Positions 9,589 to 17,972 of a stretch of DNA of 64,000 bases are shown piece by piece; position 1 is the stretch's first letter; the number at the start of each line of letters is the position of its first letter. The stretch lies in the NCBI GenBank assembly GCA_900315435.1, contig OMYY01000005.1, positions 28,147 to 92,146 on the forward strand, in the 5' to 3' direction. Below the pieces are notes generated by a model. It saw nothing but the letters and a program-made list of their open reading frames with translations. It was not told the origin of the DNA and ran no database searches. This DNA comes from an uncultured Spirochaetaceae bacterium. Its GTDB lineage: Bacteria > Spirochaetota > Spirochaetia > Sphaerochaetales > Sphaerochaetaceae. The position numbers were made by a program, and so were the translations under genes.

Positions 9589-10899
9589 ATGGCAAACTCC
9601 TTGGTTGATATGTTCAGAATTAAGGATCTGCGTCGGAAAGTTCTGATCACCCTGGGCCTGCTGATTGTCAGCAGGGTCGGGGCGGTCATTCCTATTCCGG
9701 GTATCGATCCGAATGTCCTGACCACATATTTTCTGGCTCAGAGCAATAGTTCGAGTTTCGGCCTTACCGAATACTTGAACTTTTTCTCTGGTGGCGCGTT
9801 CGAGAATTTCTCCCTGTTCATGCTTGGGGTCATGCCCTATATCAGCATGCAGATCATCCTGCAGCTGATGTTGCTGGTCGTCCCCTCGCTGAAGAAGTTG
9901 GCGCAAGACCCGGCCGGAAACAAGAAGATTCAGCAGATTACCCGGTATGGTACCATTGTTGTCTGTCTGATTCAGTCGTTTGTGGTCACAATTTACGCTC
10001 GTTCGATTCCCAACCTGTTGACCTTGGGGATTGTACAGTTTACCCTTATCGCAATGTTGACTGTCACGACAGGAAGCATGTTCCTGGTGTGGCTGGGCGA
10101 CAAGATCACCCAGTGGGGTATCGGCAACGGCATCAGCCTGCTGATCTTCGCTGGCATTGTCGCGCGTATCCCTGACGGGTGCGTCCAGATTGCCCACGGC
10201 ATCAGCGCCGGGACGTTGAACCCCCTGTCCGTGGTGATCGTCGCGTTGATGTTCCTTGTCGTCATCGCTTTGGTTGTGTATGAAGAGCAGGGTGTCCGCA
10301 AGATTCCCGTGAACTACGCCCGCCGTATTGTCGGACGCAGGATGTATGGTGCCCAGAACACCTACATCCCGCTGAAACTCAATCCGTCGAACGTCATCCC
10401 GGTCATCTTCGCGAGTGCTTTGCTTTCGTTTCCGTTGCAGATCGCTTCGTCCCTCGGAACTCGTGTCCGGTGGATGGCACGGTTTGCCGAATGGCTGAAT
10501 CCCCAGGGAGCCCCCTATCTGATTATCTACACCCTGCTGATTATCGCATTCGCATTCTTCTATACCCAGATCTCGATGAATCCCGTTGAGATGGCCAAAC
10601 AGATCCGTGAGAACGGAGGGTCTATCCCGGGTGTCCGCAGCGAGAAGATGGAGGAGTACCTCACCAAGGTGCTCAACCGTATCGTGCTGCCGGGTTCCCT
10701 CTTCTTGGCTTTCATCGCCCTGATTCCGACCTTGGTACAGAAGTTGTTTAGCTTTCCCCCGCAGGTCGCCATGCTGTTCGGTGGCACTTCGCTGATCATT
10801 ATGGTCGGCGTCGACCTCGACACCATGCGTCAGATTGAGGGATTGATGCAAATGCACCACTATGATGGTTTCACGGTGGGCAAGAACAGAAGTCTTTAA
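9589..10899 (+). CDS. secY: Protein translocase subunit SecY
   Basis: 436 residues with about ten membrane segments. The first helix and plug region are RKVLITLGLLIVSRVGAVIPIPGID; the cytoplasmic loop has NYARRIVGRRMYGAQNTYIPLKLN and the C-terminal tail MMQIEGL-type region ends FTVGKNRSL. SecY is the pore of the general secretion channel. It follows rplO after 23 bp. In many bacteria adk, map and infA come next; here rpmJ follows directly. Confidence 0.97.
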   Translation: MANSLVDMFRIKDLRRKVLITLGLLIVSRVGAVIPIPGIDPNVLTTYFLAQSNSSSFGLTEYLNFFSGGAFENFSLFMLGVMPYISMQIILQLMLLVVPSLKKLAQDPAGNKKIQQITRYGTIVVCLIQSFVVTIYARSIPNLLTLGIVQFTLIAMLTVTTGSMFLVWLGDKITQWGIGNGISLLIFAGIVARIPDGCVQIAHGISAGTLNPLSVVIVALMFLVVIALVVYEEQGVRKIPVNYARRIVGRRMYGAQNTYIPLKLNPSNVIPVIFASALLSFPLQIASSLGTRVRWMARFAEWLNPQGAPYLIIYTLLIIAFAFFYTQISMNPVEMAKQIRENGGSIPGVRSEKMEEYLTKVLNRIVLPGSLFLAFIALIPTLVQKLFSFPPQVAMLFGGTSLIIMVGVDLDTMRQIEGLMQMHHYDGFTVGKNRSL

Positions 10900-10917
10900 G
10901 GCTGAAGGAGCTTTATC

Positions 10918-11034
10918 ATGAAAGTGAGAGCAAGTGTGAAGCCGATCTGTGACAAGTGCAAGGTTATCCGCCGCCATGGTGTTGTCAGAATCATCTGCGA
11001 GAACCCGAAGCACAAGCAGAGGCAGAAGGGTTGA
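10918..11034 (+). CDS. rpmJ: 50S ribosomal protein L36
   Basis: A 38-residue gene, [20 protein letters not shown] and on to KHKQRQKG. Zinc ligands C-x2-C (CDKC) and the later C and H (ICENPKH) are present, so this is the zinc form. AAGGAG at 10905-10910 gives a clear ribosome site. It lies between secY and rpsM, as expected when adk-map-infA are absent. Confidence 0.96.
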   Translation: MKVRASVKPICDKCKVIRRHGVVRIICENPKHKQRQKG

Positions 11035-11069
11035 TTTTCCAACCCACCATTGAATGTAGGAGGCCATAA

Positions 11070-11435
11070 ATGGCAAGAATTGCTGGTGTTGATGTACCGA
11101 ACAAGGCGACCAAGATCGCGTTGACGTATGTCTATGGCATTGGAAACAAGACCGCTATGGATATCTGCGCCAAGGCTGGTGTCGACCCGGATGCAAATAT
11201 CAACACCTTGACCGTTGACCAGCTGGCTGTCGTCAGAAAGGTCATCGACGAGAACTATAAAGTTGAAGGCAGACTTCGCACGGAAGTCGCGTTGAATATC
11301 AAGCGCCTTATGGACATTGGCTGCTACCGCGGCCTTCGCCACAGAAAGGGTCTTCCGGTTCGCGGTCAGAGAACCAGAACCAACGCAAGAACTCGCAAGG
11401 GTAAGAAGAAGACCGTTGCAGCGAAGAAGAAGTAA
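11070..11435 (+). CDS. rpsM: 30S ribosomal protein S13
   Basis: 121 residues starting [25 protein letters not shown], with the conserved C-terminal [25 protein letters not shown]13 contacts the 50S and the P-site tRNA. Ribosome site GTAGGAGG upstream. First gene of the classical alpha operon. Confidence 0.97.
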   Translation: MARIAGVDVPNKATKIALTYVYGIGNKTAMDICAKAGVDPDANINTLTVDQLAVVRKVIDENYKVEGRLRTEVALNIKRLMDIGCYRGLRHRKGLPVRGQRTRTNARTRKGKKKTVAAKKK

Positions 11436-11449
11436 GGAGCAGGTAAGAA

Positions 11450-11827
11450 ATGGCTAACGTAAAACGCAAAGTTAAGAAGACGGTATACGAAGGCAACGTC
11501 TACATCCAGGCTACTTTCAACAATACCATCATCACCATTACGGATTTGCAGGGCAACGCTATTTCTTGGGCAAGTGCCGGTGGACTTGGTTTCCGCGGTG
11601 CCAAGAAGTCTACTCCGTATGCCGCTCAGACCACGATGGAGAAGGCCGCCAAGGCCGCTCTGGACTCCGGTCTGCAGGAAGTGAATGTCTTTGTGAAGGG
11701 ACCCGGTGTCGGCCGTGAGAGCGCCATCCGTTCTCTTGGTGTGCTTGGCCTGAAGGTTCGCACCATCAGTGACTGCACCCCGATTCCCCACAATGGTTGC
11801 AGACCTCGCAAGAGCAGAAGAGTCTGA
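11450..11827 (+). CDS. rpsK: 30S ribosomal protein S11
   Basis: 125 residues with [33 protein letters not shown] and the C-terminal [12 protein letters not shown], both diagnostic for S11. S11 lines the platform at the E-site and mRNA exit. Its ribosome-binding leader (GGAGCAGGTAAGAAA) is repeated almost exactly before rpsD. Confidence 0.97.
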   Translation: MANVKRKVKKTVYEGNVYIQATFNNTIITITDLQGNAISWASAGGLGFRGAKKSTPYAAQTTMEKAAKAALDSGLQEVNVFVKGPGVGRESAIRSLGVLGLKVRTISDCTPIPHNGCRPRKSRRV

Positions 11828-11845
11828 TGAGGAGCAGGTAAGAAA

Positions 11846-12487
11846 ATGGCAAGATATACTGGACCAAAATGCAGGGTTTGCAGAGCTGAGCGCTGCAAGC
11901 TGTTTCTCAAGGGTGACCGTTGCCGCTCTGGCAAGTGCCCGCTGAACGATCTCAAGAATGCCGGTCTTCCTGGCCGCGATCCGAGAGCCCGTGCGAAGAA
12001 GCCGACAACCTATGGACTCCAGCTGGCTGAGAAGCAGAAGCTGAAGAAGACCTATTGCATGCTCGAGAAGCAGTTCAAGAGAACCTTTGAGGAAGCTGCC
12101 CGCCGCCCCGGAATCACCGGTGAGACGCTTATCAGCCTGCTCGAGTGCCGCTTGGACAATGTCGTGTTCCGTCTCCACTTCGCCGCCAGCCGCAACCAGG
12201 CTGCCCAGCTGGTGAACCATGGCCACGTGATGGTCAATGGAAGACGGGTCAATATTCCTTCCTACTCCGTGAAGCCGGGTGACGTGATCACCCTGACCCC
12301 GCGTGCGCAGAAGCTGACGCTGATCAAGCAGAACCTCGAAGAGTTTGGCAAGAGCGGTGTCTGCCCCTGGCTGTCGCTGGATCCGGATGCGATGAAAGGA
12401 ACCTTCAACGCCGTCCCGAGAAGAAGTGAAGTTACTGAGCTCGAGAAGATCAACGAGCAGCTGATCGTCGAGTTGTATTCCAAGTAA
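11846..12487 (+). CDS. rpsD: 30S ribosomal protein S4
   Basis: 213 residues starting MARYTGPKCRVCRAERCKLFLKGDRC, so it has an N-terminal four-Cys zinc-type motif (CRVC, then C at about residue 18 and CPL at 32). The S4 RNA-binding domain is visible as LECRLDNVVFRLHFAASRNQAAQLVNHGHVMVNGRRVNIPSYSVKPGD. S4 starts 30S assembly. Upstream leader as for rpsK. Confidence 0.97.
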   Translation: MARYTGPKCRVCRAERCKLFLKGDRCRSGKCPLNDLKNAGLPGRDPRARAKKPTTYGLQLAEKQKLKKTYCMLEKQFKRTFEEAARRPGITGETLISLLECRLDNVVFRLHFAASRNQAAQLVNHGHVMVNGRRVNIPSYSVKPGDVITLTPRAQKLTLIKQNLEEFGKSGVCPWLSLDPDAMKGTFNAVPRRSEVTELEKINEQLIVELYSK

Positions 12488-12497
12488 GGAGTAGTTC

Positions 12498-13565
12498 ATG
12501 GCACGCAAAAACCTGCTTAAGGGTTTCAAGAAACCCAAGGGGATTACTTTCGAGCATAGCGCAGTAGAAACGAACTATGGCAAATTCATCGCCTATCCGT
12601 TTGAGAGAGGCTTTGGAACTACCATTGGTAACACGCTCCGCAGAGTGCTTCTTTCCTCTATCCAGGGATATGCGGTCACTGCCGTGAAGTTCACCAGTTA
12701 CGACAAAGATGGCAATGCCAAGATGATCGTCAGCGAGTACGAGCAGATTCCTGGTGTCCGTGAGGATATCATGGACATCACCGCCGCTCTGAAGAAGCTG
12801 CAGATCAGGATGCCCGAAGATGTGGAGGGTACCACCCTCTTGATCGAGTGCAAAGGCCCCGGAGTCGTAACCGGTGCAGACTTTGAGCGTGACCGGGTTG
12901 AGATTACCAACAAGGATTTGGTGGTCTTTACCATGATGGATGACTGCAACCTCGAGATGGAAGTACAGATCGACCTTGGCAGAGGGTACGTGCCGGCTGA
13001 AATCAACAAGAAATATGTTGAGGACGAGGCTGGTGTCATCCCTGTCGACGGCGTCTTCTCTCCCGTCAAACTGGTGAAGTACCACATCGAGCCGACCCGT
13101 GTTGGCTATCGTAACGATTACGATAAGCTGACGCTGGAGATTTGGACCGATGGCACCATCGCTCCCCAGAATGCCTTGGCGGAAGCGGCCAAAATCGCGA
13201 AGGACCATTTCCAGATTTTCATCAATTTCGATGAGTCGCTGATCAACAGCAACGACGAGATTGATGAGGAGGAAGCGAGAGTCCGCAAGATTCTGAACAC
13301 CCCTGTGGAGGATTTGGAACTCACCGTTCGTTCGTCCAACTGTCTGAAGAACGCCAATATCAGAACCATTGGCGATCTGACCAAGAAGACCGAGGAAGAG
13401 ATGGCCAAGACGAGGAATTTCGGTAAGAAGAGCCTCCAGGAGATTAAGGAGAAGCTCAAAGAGTGGAACCTGAGTCTCGGAATGACTGATTACAGTGTGC
13501 TGAAGACCGCCATGAGGGTTAACGGCGCAGCCGAGAATAAAGAGGATAATAGCAATGAAGCATAA
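12498..13565 (+). CDS. rpoA: RNA polymerase subunit alpha
   Basis: 355 residues. The N-terminal domain has [27 protein letters not shown] and the dimer core; the C-terminal domain has [32 protein letters not shown], the helix-hairpin-helix that contacts UP elements and activators. The end has an extra tail of about 30 residues rich in Asn and Glu. It overlaps rplQ by 11 bp, so the two are coupled. Confidence 0.98.
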   Translation: MARKNLLKGFKKPKGITFEHSAVETNYGKFIAYPFERGFGTTIGNTLRRVLLSSIQGYAVTAVKFTSYDKDGNAKMIVSEYEQIPGVREDIMDITAALKKLQIRMPEDVEGTTLLIECKGPGVVTGADFERDRVEITNKDLVVFTMMDDCNLEMEVQIDLGRGYVPAEINKKYVEDEAGVIPVDGVFSPVKLVKYHIEPTRVGYRNDYDKLTLEIWTDGTIAPQNALAEAAKIAKDHFQIFINFDESLINSNDEIDEEEARVRKILNTPVEDLELTVRSSNCLKNANIRTIGDLTKKTEEEMAKTRNFGKKSLQEIKEKLKEWNLSLGMTDYSVLKTAMRVNGAAENKEDNSNEA

Positions 13566-14121
13566 GATTGGTTTCAACGCGCTGGACAGACGCTCCGCTG
13601 AGCGCAAGGCCCTCCTGCGTTCCATGGTCACCTCTCTGTTCAAGTATGAACGGATTGAGACCACCAAACCGAAGGCTCTCGAGGTCCGCAAGAAGGCCGA
13701 GAAGCTCATTACTCGTGCAAAAGAGGACAACGTCCACAACCGCAGAGTCGCGGCCGCCTATATCTATGAGGAAGGTGTTGTCGCCAAGTTGTTCAACGAG
13801 ATCGGACCCCTCTTCAAGGAGAGAAAGGGTGGTTACACCAGAATCCTGAAGACCGGTTTCCGTGTTGGCGACGCGGCTGAGATGTGCATCCTCGAGCTGG
13901 TCGAGAAGACCGCCGAACACGAGAAGAAGGCCGAGAAGCAGGCTGAAGAGAAGGAAGCGAAGGCTTCCGAGAAGAAGGCCGCTCCGAAGGCTGAGAAGGA
14001 GAACAAGGACGTGAAGAAGCACGCTCGTTCTTCGAAAGTCGCTGCTGCGAAGGGCTCTGCCAAGGCAGCAGGCGTCCGCAAGACGATGGCCGGCGGCAAG
14101 GCTGGCGGCGGGGACAAATAA
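13555..14121 (+). CDS. rplQ: 50S ribosomal protein L17 with Lys/Ala/Glu-rich tail
   Basis: 188 residues. The L17 domain covers about residues 1-118 ([24 protein letters not shown], then [25 protein letters not shown]). The remaining 70 residues are low-complexity Lys, Ala and Glu with no predicted fold, which makes the protein clearly longer than the 120-130 residues of most bacteria. The ATG lies within the end of rpoA. A strong terminator follows 50 bp downstream and ends the operon. Confidence 0.95.
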   Translation: MKHKIGFNALDRRSAERKALLRSMVTSLFKYERIETTKPKALEVRKKAEKLITRAKEDNVHNRRVAAAYIYEEGVVAKLFNEIGPLFKERKGGYTRILKTGFRVGDAAEMCILELVEKTAEHEKKAEKQAEEKEAKASEKKAAPKAEKENKDVKKHARSSKVAAAKGSAKAAGVRKTMAGGKAGGGDK

Positions 14122-14170
14122 GACCCGGATTTCCGTGTTGCGAATGCAAGAGGTCAGTGCTCTGACCAAG

Positions 14171-14196
14171 ACCGCTCCTTCGGGGGCGGTTTTTTT
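14171..14196 (+). terminator. Terminator of the ribosomal protein operon
   Basis: ACCGCTCC (14171-14178), loop TTCG, GGGGCGGT (14183-14190) and a run of seven T. One G-T pair interrupts an otherwise perfect 8-bp stem. It lies between rplQ and the rny promoter. Confidence 0.92.
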
Positions 14197-14215
14197 CATG
14201 CTTCCCCGCCTGTCC

Positions 14216-14244
14216 TTGACAATCGGGCAAGGCACCCCTAGAAT
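14216..14244 (+). promoter_or_regulatory. Sigma-70 type promoter for rny-ymdB-tlyA
   Basis: TTGACA at 14216-14221 and TAGAAT at 14239-14244 are 17 bp apart, which is optimal. It lies just after the operon terminator and about 30 bp before the rny start, which has an AGGGGG ribosome site. Confidence 0.85.
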
Positions 14245-14273
14245 ATTTTTTATTACAATTTAGGGGGTAGTAT

Positions 14274-15803
14274 ATGTCGTATGTTATTACTCTCCTGGTT
14301 GCTGTAGTTGGTATTGCTCTGGGCTGGAGCGCCCGTTGGCTGTATGCGAAATTTAAACTCACCTCCATCGAGCAGAAGGCTGCCCGTCTGGATGCTGAGG
14401 CTGTAAAAGAAGCGGAAGCAAAGAAAAACGAACTCGTTCTTGAGACGCGCAAACAACTGCTGGACGAACAGCGCCAGCAGGAACGTGAAGCGCGAGAGCG
14501 CCAGAATGAACTGCAGAGGACGGAACGCCGCCTGCAGGACAAGGAAGAGGCACTCGAGAAAAAGCAAGGCGAGGTCGAGAATACCAAGAAACAACTGGGA
14601 GACCGCGAGAACGCGCTCAACGATCGGGAGAAGGCTCTCTCCGACCGTGAGGATTCGCTTACCAGCGAGCTGGAGCGGATTGCCAGCATGACCGCCGACG
14701 AGGCGAAAAACGCAATCATGGCGCAGATGCAGGATGCCGCCCGCCATGACGCCCAGGTGGAGATCAATAAGATCGAGGCCGAGGCGCAGCTGACTGCCGA
14801 CAAGAAAGCCAGGGACATCATCGTCTCTTCCATCCAGCGGCTTGCCTCCGAGGTGACCGGTGACACCACCGTCTCCTCCGTCAGCCTGCCCAGCGACGAG
14901 ATGAAGGGACGCATCATCGGCCGAGAGGGACGCAACATCAGGACCCTTGAGACGCTGACCGGAGTGGATATCATCATTGACGATACTCCTGAGGCAGTCG
15001 TCATTTCCTGCTTTGATCCGGTGCGCCGCGAGATCGCCCGCGTCTCCCTTGAGCGCCTGGTGCAGGATGGCCGCATCCATCCGGCCCGCATCGAGGAGGT
15101 CGTCACCAAGGTCACCAAGGAAATCGCCCGTGTCGTCATGGACCAAGGCGAGACCGTGGTATTCGACCTTGGCATCGGCAACATGAGCCAGGAGGCCATC
15201 AGGGCCCTTGGCAGGCTGTATTTCCGTACCAGTTACGGACAAAGCGTGCTGAATCACAGCAAGGAAGTCGCCATCCTCGCCGGCATGATCGCCAAAGAGG
15301 TGGGCGCCGACAGCCAGCTGGCTATGCGCGCGGGCCTGTTGCACGATATCGGCAAGGGCATCGAGAGCGAAAGCGACCAGAACCATGCCGAATTGGGTGC
15401 CGACCTGGCCAAGCGGCTGGGCGAGGACCCGAAGGTGGTCAATGCCATTCTCGCGCACCATAACGATGTGGAGCCTGAGACGGTAGAGGCGGTGATCGTG
15501 CAGATCGCCGACGCGATCAGCGCTTCCCGTCCTGGAGCGAGACGCGAGACAATCGACAACTACATCAAGCGTCTCGAGTCTTTGGAAAAGATTGCCAAGG
15601 GCTTTGACGGTGTGGACAACGCATTCGCCATCCAGGCGGGCAGGGAACTCCGCATCATGGTCAACAACGAGAAGGTGAATGACGAGCAGGCAAAGGATAT
15701 CGCCCGCAAGATCGCCGAGAGGATCGAGGCTGAGCTTCGCTATCCCGGCCGTATCAAGGTGACGATCATCCGCGAGACCCGCGTTGTCGAATACGCAAGG
15801 TAA
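14274..15803 (+). CDS. rny: Ribonuclease Y
   Basis: 509 residues. An N-terminal membrane helix (residues 3-22) is followed by a long charged coiled coil (about 30-190, rich in EEALEKKQGEVE-like repeats), a KH domain with the GXXG loop in KGRIIGREGRNIRTLE (about 205-220), and an HD domain with LLHDIGKG (about 355-362) that holds the catalytic metal site. RNase Y starts mRNA decay at the membrane. It is the first gene of a unit with ymdB and tlyA; in several bacteria rny and ymdB are also adjacent. Confidence 0.97.
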   Translation: MSYVITLLVAVVGIALGWSARWLYAKFKLTSIEQKAARLDAEAVKEAEAKKNELVLETRKQLLDEQRQQEREARERQNELQRTERRLQDKEEALEKKQGEVENTKKQLGDRENALNDREKALSDREDSLTSELERIASMTADEAKNAIMAQMQDAARHDAQVEINKIEAEAQLTADKKARDIIVSSIQRLASEVTGDTTVSSVSLPSDEMKGRIIGREGRNIRTLETLTGVDIIIDDTPEAVVISCFDPVRREIARVSLERLVQDGRIHPARIEEVVTKVTKEIARVVMDQGETVVFDLGIGNMSQEAIRALGRLYFRTSYGQSVLNHSKEVAILAGMIAKEVGADSQLAMRAGLLHDIGKGIESESDQNHAELGADLAKRLGEDPKVVNAILAHHNDVEPETVEAVIVQIADAISASRPGARRETIDNYIKRLESLEKIAKGFDGVDNAFAIQAGRELRIMVNNEKVNDEQAKDIARKIAERIEAELRYPGRIKVTIIRETRVVEYAR

Positions 15804-15805
15804 CC

Positions 15806-16594
15806 ATGGCTGAGAAAAAGTCATTGAACGCCCTGATGCTGGGGGATGTCTGCGGACAACCCGGCCTCCGGGCGCTTTTTGTGTCCTTGGGAGCCCTGAA
15901 GAAGGAAACCAAGGCTGATGTGGTGGTGGTCAACGGCGAGAACGCCGCTGACGGATTCGGACTGTCGGTGGGACAGATGAACCAGCTTTTTGCCCTGGGG
16001 GTCGACGTAATCACCAGTGGCAATCACATCTGGCAGCAGGAGGATCTGCGTCCTGTCCTGGACAGCGAGAACCGCCTGCTCCGGCCGGCAAACTACCCTG
16101 ATGGTGCGCCTGGCCACGGCATGTGCGTCGTATCCACCCCTTGTGGCCCGGTGGCTGTCATCAACCTGCAGGGACGCATCGAGATGCCCCAGACCGATGA
16201 TCCGTTCCGTGTCGGCTTGAAGCTGGCCCAGCAGGCGAGGCGCCAGACCCCTGTCGTGCTGGTCGACTTCCATGCCGAGGCTACCGACGAGAAGGAAGCG
16301 TTGGGGTTCTACTTGGACGGCAAGGTGAGCGTCGTGGTCGGGACCCACACCCATGTGGCCACAGCCGACGCCAAGATCCTTCCTCATGGCACCGCCTACC
16401 AAACCGACTTGGGCTTTACCGGTCCGAAGGACAGCGTCATCGGCAGTGTGCCGGAAATCGCCATCCAGAAACAGCTCAGCCAGATGCCGCTGCGCAACCC
16501 GATCAAGGACGGCGATGCGGAGATCAACGGGGTGCTGGTCACTATCGACGTGGCAACCGGGCAGGCGCTTTCCATCAGGCGGATCCAGGCATGA
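15806..16594 (+). CDS. ymdB: YmdB family metallophosphoesterase
   Basis: 262 residues with the metallophosphoesterase motifs in order: GDVCGQPG (metal Asp, residue about 14), VNGENAADGFG, TSGNHIW (about 70-75), VDFHAEATDEK and GTHTHVATADA. YmdB proteins are cytoplasmic phosphodiesterases able to cleave cyclic nucleotides, and in Bacillus loss of ymdB changes biofilm and RNase Y effects. It follows rny by 2 bp and overlaps tlyA by 4 bp (ATGA). Confidence 0.95.
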   Translation: MAEKKSLNALMLGDVCGQPGLRALFVSLGALKKETKADVVVVNGENAADGFGLSVGQMNQLFALGVDVITSGNHIWQQEDLRPVLDSENRLLRPANYPDGAPGHGMCVVSTPCGPVAVINLQGRIEMPQTDDPFRVGLKLAQQARRQTPVVLVDFHAEATDEKEALGFYLDGKVSVVVGTHTHVATADAKILPHGTAYQTDLGFTGPKDSVIGSVPEIAIQKQLSQMPLRNPIKDGDAEINGVLVTIDVATGQALSIRRIQA

Positions 16595-17346
16595 GGAAGC
16601 GCGCGCTGATCGATCTCCTTTCCTTGCATTACCCGGACATCGGGAGGGAGAAACTTGGCGCTTATATCATCTGCCGGAATGTGTTGGCTGGAGGAGAGGT
16701 CTGTGCCGATCCGAGGATGAAGTTTCCCGAGGACGTCCCGCTTTCCTTCACCTTTGAGAAATACGTCTCCCGCGGCGGCTACAAGCTGGAGCACGCCTTG
16801 AAAGCCTTCCACCTGGATGTCGCAGGCATGTGCATGCTGGATGCCGGATCCTCTACCGGTGGCTTCACCGACTGCCTGCTGCAGCACGGAGCCAGTCTGG
16901 TCCACTCGGTCGACGTCGGGACCAACCAACTATCCTGGAAGCTCCGGCAGGATGGACGGGTCAAGGTACATGAGCAGCAGAACATCATGACTCTCGATGT
17001 CCTGGACCCGGCACCCCAGGCGGCGGTTTGCGACCTTTCCTTCCGTTCGATCAGCGGGGCTGCGGGCCACATCCTCTCGTTGTGCGGCAACAGCTGGCTG
17101 GTCAGCCTGATCAAGCCGCAATTCGAGTTGCCCAAAGGCCAGCCGGGTTTCCACGGCGTAGTCACGGATCCGCAATTGCTGCGCGATGTCCTGTTGGCTG
17201 TCTACCGGCAACTTTCTGATGAGCATATTGCTGTTCGGGATATTGTCAAGAGTCCCATTACCGGCCGGAAGGGAAATACCGAGTACCTGGCGCTCCTAGC
17301 CCTGGATGGGGCTTTGGATGAGCCATCATTTCTGGCGAAGCTCTGA
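16591..17346 (+). CDS. tlyA: TlyA family rRNA methyltransferase / haemolysin
   Basis: 251 residues: an N-terminal S4-like RNA-binding part (residues about 3-62) and an FtsJ-like methyltransferase domain. SAM-site motif LDAGSSTGGFTDCLLQHGA is at about 86-104, followed by DVGTNQLSWKLR; KPQFELPKGQ and the C-terminal SPITGRKGNTEYL are typical. TlyA proteins put 2'-O-methyl groups on 16S and 23S rRNA; the haemolysin label comes from early Brachyspira work. The gene overlaps ymdB by 4 bp and converges on the next minus-strand gene with a 21-bp overlap. Confidence 0.92.
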   Translation: MRKRALIDLLSLHYPDIGREKLGAYIICRNVLAGGEVCADPRMKFPEDVPLSFTFEKYVSRGGYKLEHALKAFHLDVAGMCMLDAGSSTGGFTDCLLQHGASLVHSVDVGTNQLSWKLRQDGRVKVHEQQNIMTLDVLDPAPQAAVCDLSFRSISGAAGHILSLCGNSWLVSLIKPQFELPKGQPGFHGVVTDPQLLRDVLLAVYRQLSDEHIAVRDIVKSPITGRKGNTEYLALLALDGALDEPSFLAKL

Positions 17347-17850
17347 GAGGGGCTGCCCCTCGACCAGAATCTGCACCCTGTCGACAGCCTCGAAAGCCTG
17401 CATGGTCGCTTCCAGCTGTTCCTCTGCTTTGTCCAGGTCGGGAGAATCGAGGAACTGACGGGAAAGGTCGACAAAGAGCGTGCGGCTGGAGAGGGTGCAG
17501 CCGATCAGCTCGGTACGGGGGGAGATAAAGCTGGCGGCTCCTTTCTTGACGCTTGCCAAGTCCGGGCCTGCGATCAGGTTCTCCAATGTGTCGTGGTATT
17601 GGTCACCCCCAAGCCGCTTCTGCCATTGCCGGAAACTGACCTCCCTCAGCGCGCTGTCGAGGAATGAGACAGTGACCTGCCGGTGGTCGCTTGCCACTTG
17701 TTCGACGGAGCGTGAGGCCAAGAGTTCCCGTACTCCGCTTCTCCGGAAGGCATCCCGGATTTTGGGCAGGCATCCCAGGACCAGCAGGCCGGAGAGGACC
17801 AGCCAGCAGAGCCATGCGGCCAGATAGGGGTGTTTCGGAAAATGGCGCAT
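17326..17850 (-). CDS. Membrane-anchored GerMN-domain protein
   Basis: 174 residues from the ATG at 17850 (MRHFPKHPYLAAWLCW). A single membrane segment covers residues 9-26, followed by a linker and a C-terminal GerMN-like domain of about 75 residues whose features are the TLFVDLSRQFLDSP strand and helix and the ending AVDRVQILVEGQPL. GerMN domains occur in spore germination proteins and in lipoproteins such as LpqB; the role here is unknown. In-frame starts exist upstream (17892, 18003), but a -10-like TACACT lies 6 nt before 17850 and no ribosome site is near. The 3' end overlaps tlyA tail to tail by 21 bp. Confidence 0.75.
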   Translation of the reverse strand: MRHFPKHPYLAAWLCWLVLSGLLVLGCLPKIRDAFRRSGVRELLASRSVEQVASDHRQVTVSFLDSALREVSFRQWQKRLGGDQYHDTLENLIAGPDLASVKKGAASFISPRTELIGCTLSSRTLFVDLSRQFLDSPDLDKAEEQLEATMQAFEAVDRVQILVEGQPLSELRQK

Positions 17851-17856
17851 AGCCTG

Positions 17857-17885
17857 AGTGTACCCGACCAGCCACAGCCTTTCCA
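17857..17885 (-). promoter_or_regulatory. Candidate leaderless promoter of the GerMN gene
   Basis: On the minus strand TGGAAA (17885-17880) and TACACT (17862-17857) are 17 bp apart. The ATG follows six bases after the -10, so transcription would begin at about the start codon. Both boxes match consensus at four of six bases. Confidence 0.45.
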
Positions 17886-17935
17886 GTGGCATCGTGTTTG
17901 GGACAGGTTTTTCCTCGGAACGGCAGGAAAAGCGT

Positions 17936-17963
17936 TGAGCCCTTTTTTTATCTGCGATACCAT
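17936..17963 (+). promoter_or_regulatory. Candidate promoter of ptsI
   Basis: TTGAGC (17936-17941) and TACCAT (17958-17963) are 16 bp apart; the ptsI ATG lies 9 nt downstream. No Shine-Dalgarno precedes the gene, in keeping with a leaderless or near-leaderless transcript. Confidence 0.4.
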
Positions 17964-17972
17964 GACTATACC

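Noticed and set aside
9235..11076. Open frame of 613 codons opposite rplO, secY and rpmJ
   Set aside because: Antisense to clear genes; composition (many His, Gln and Asp) is typical of a shadow frame.
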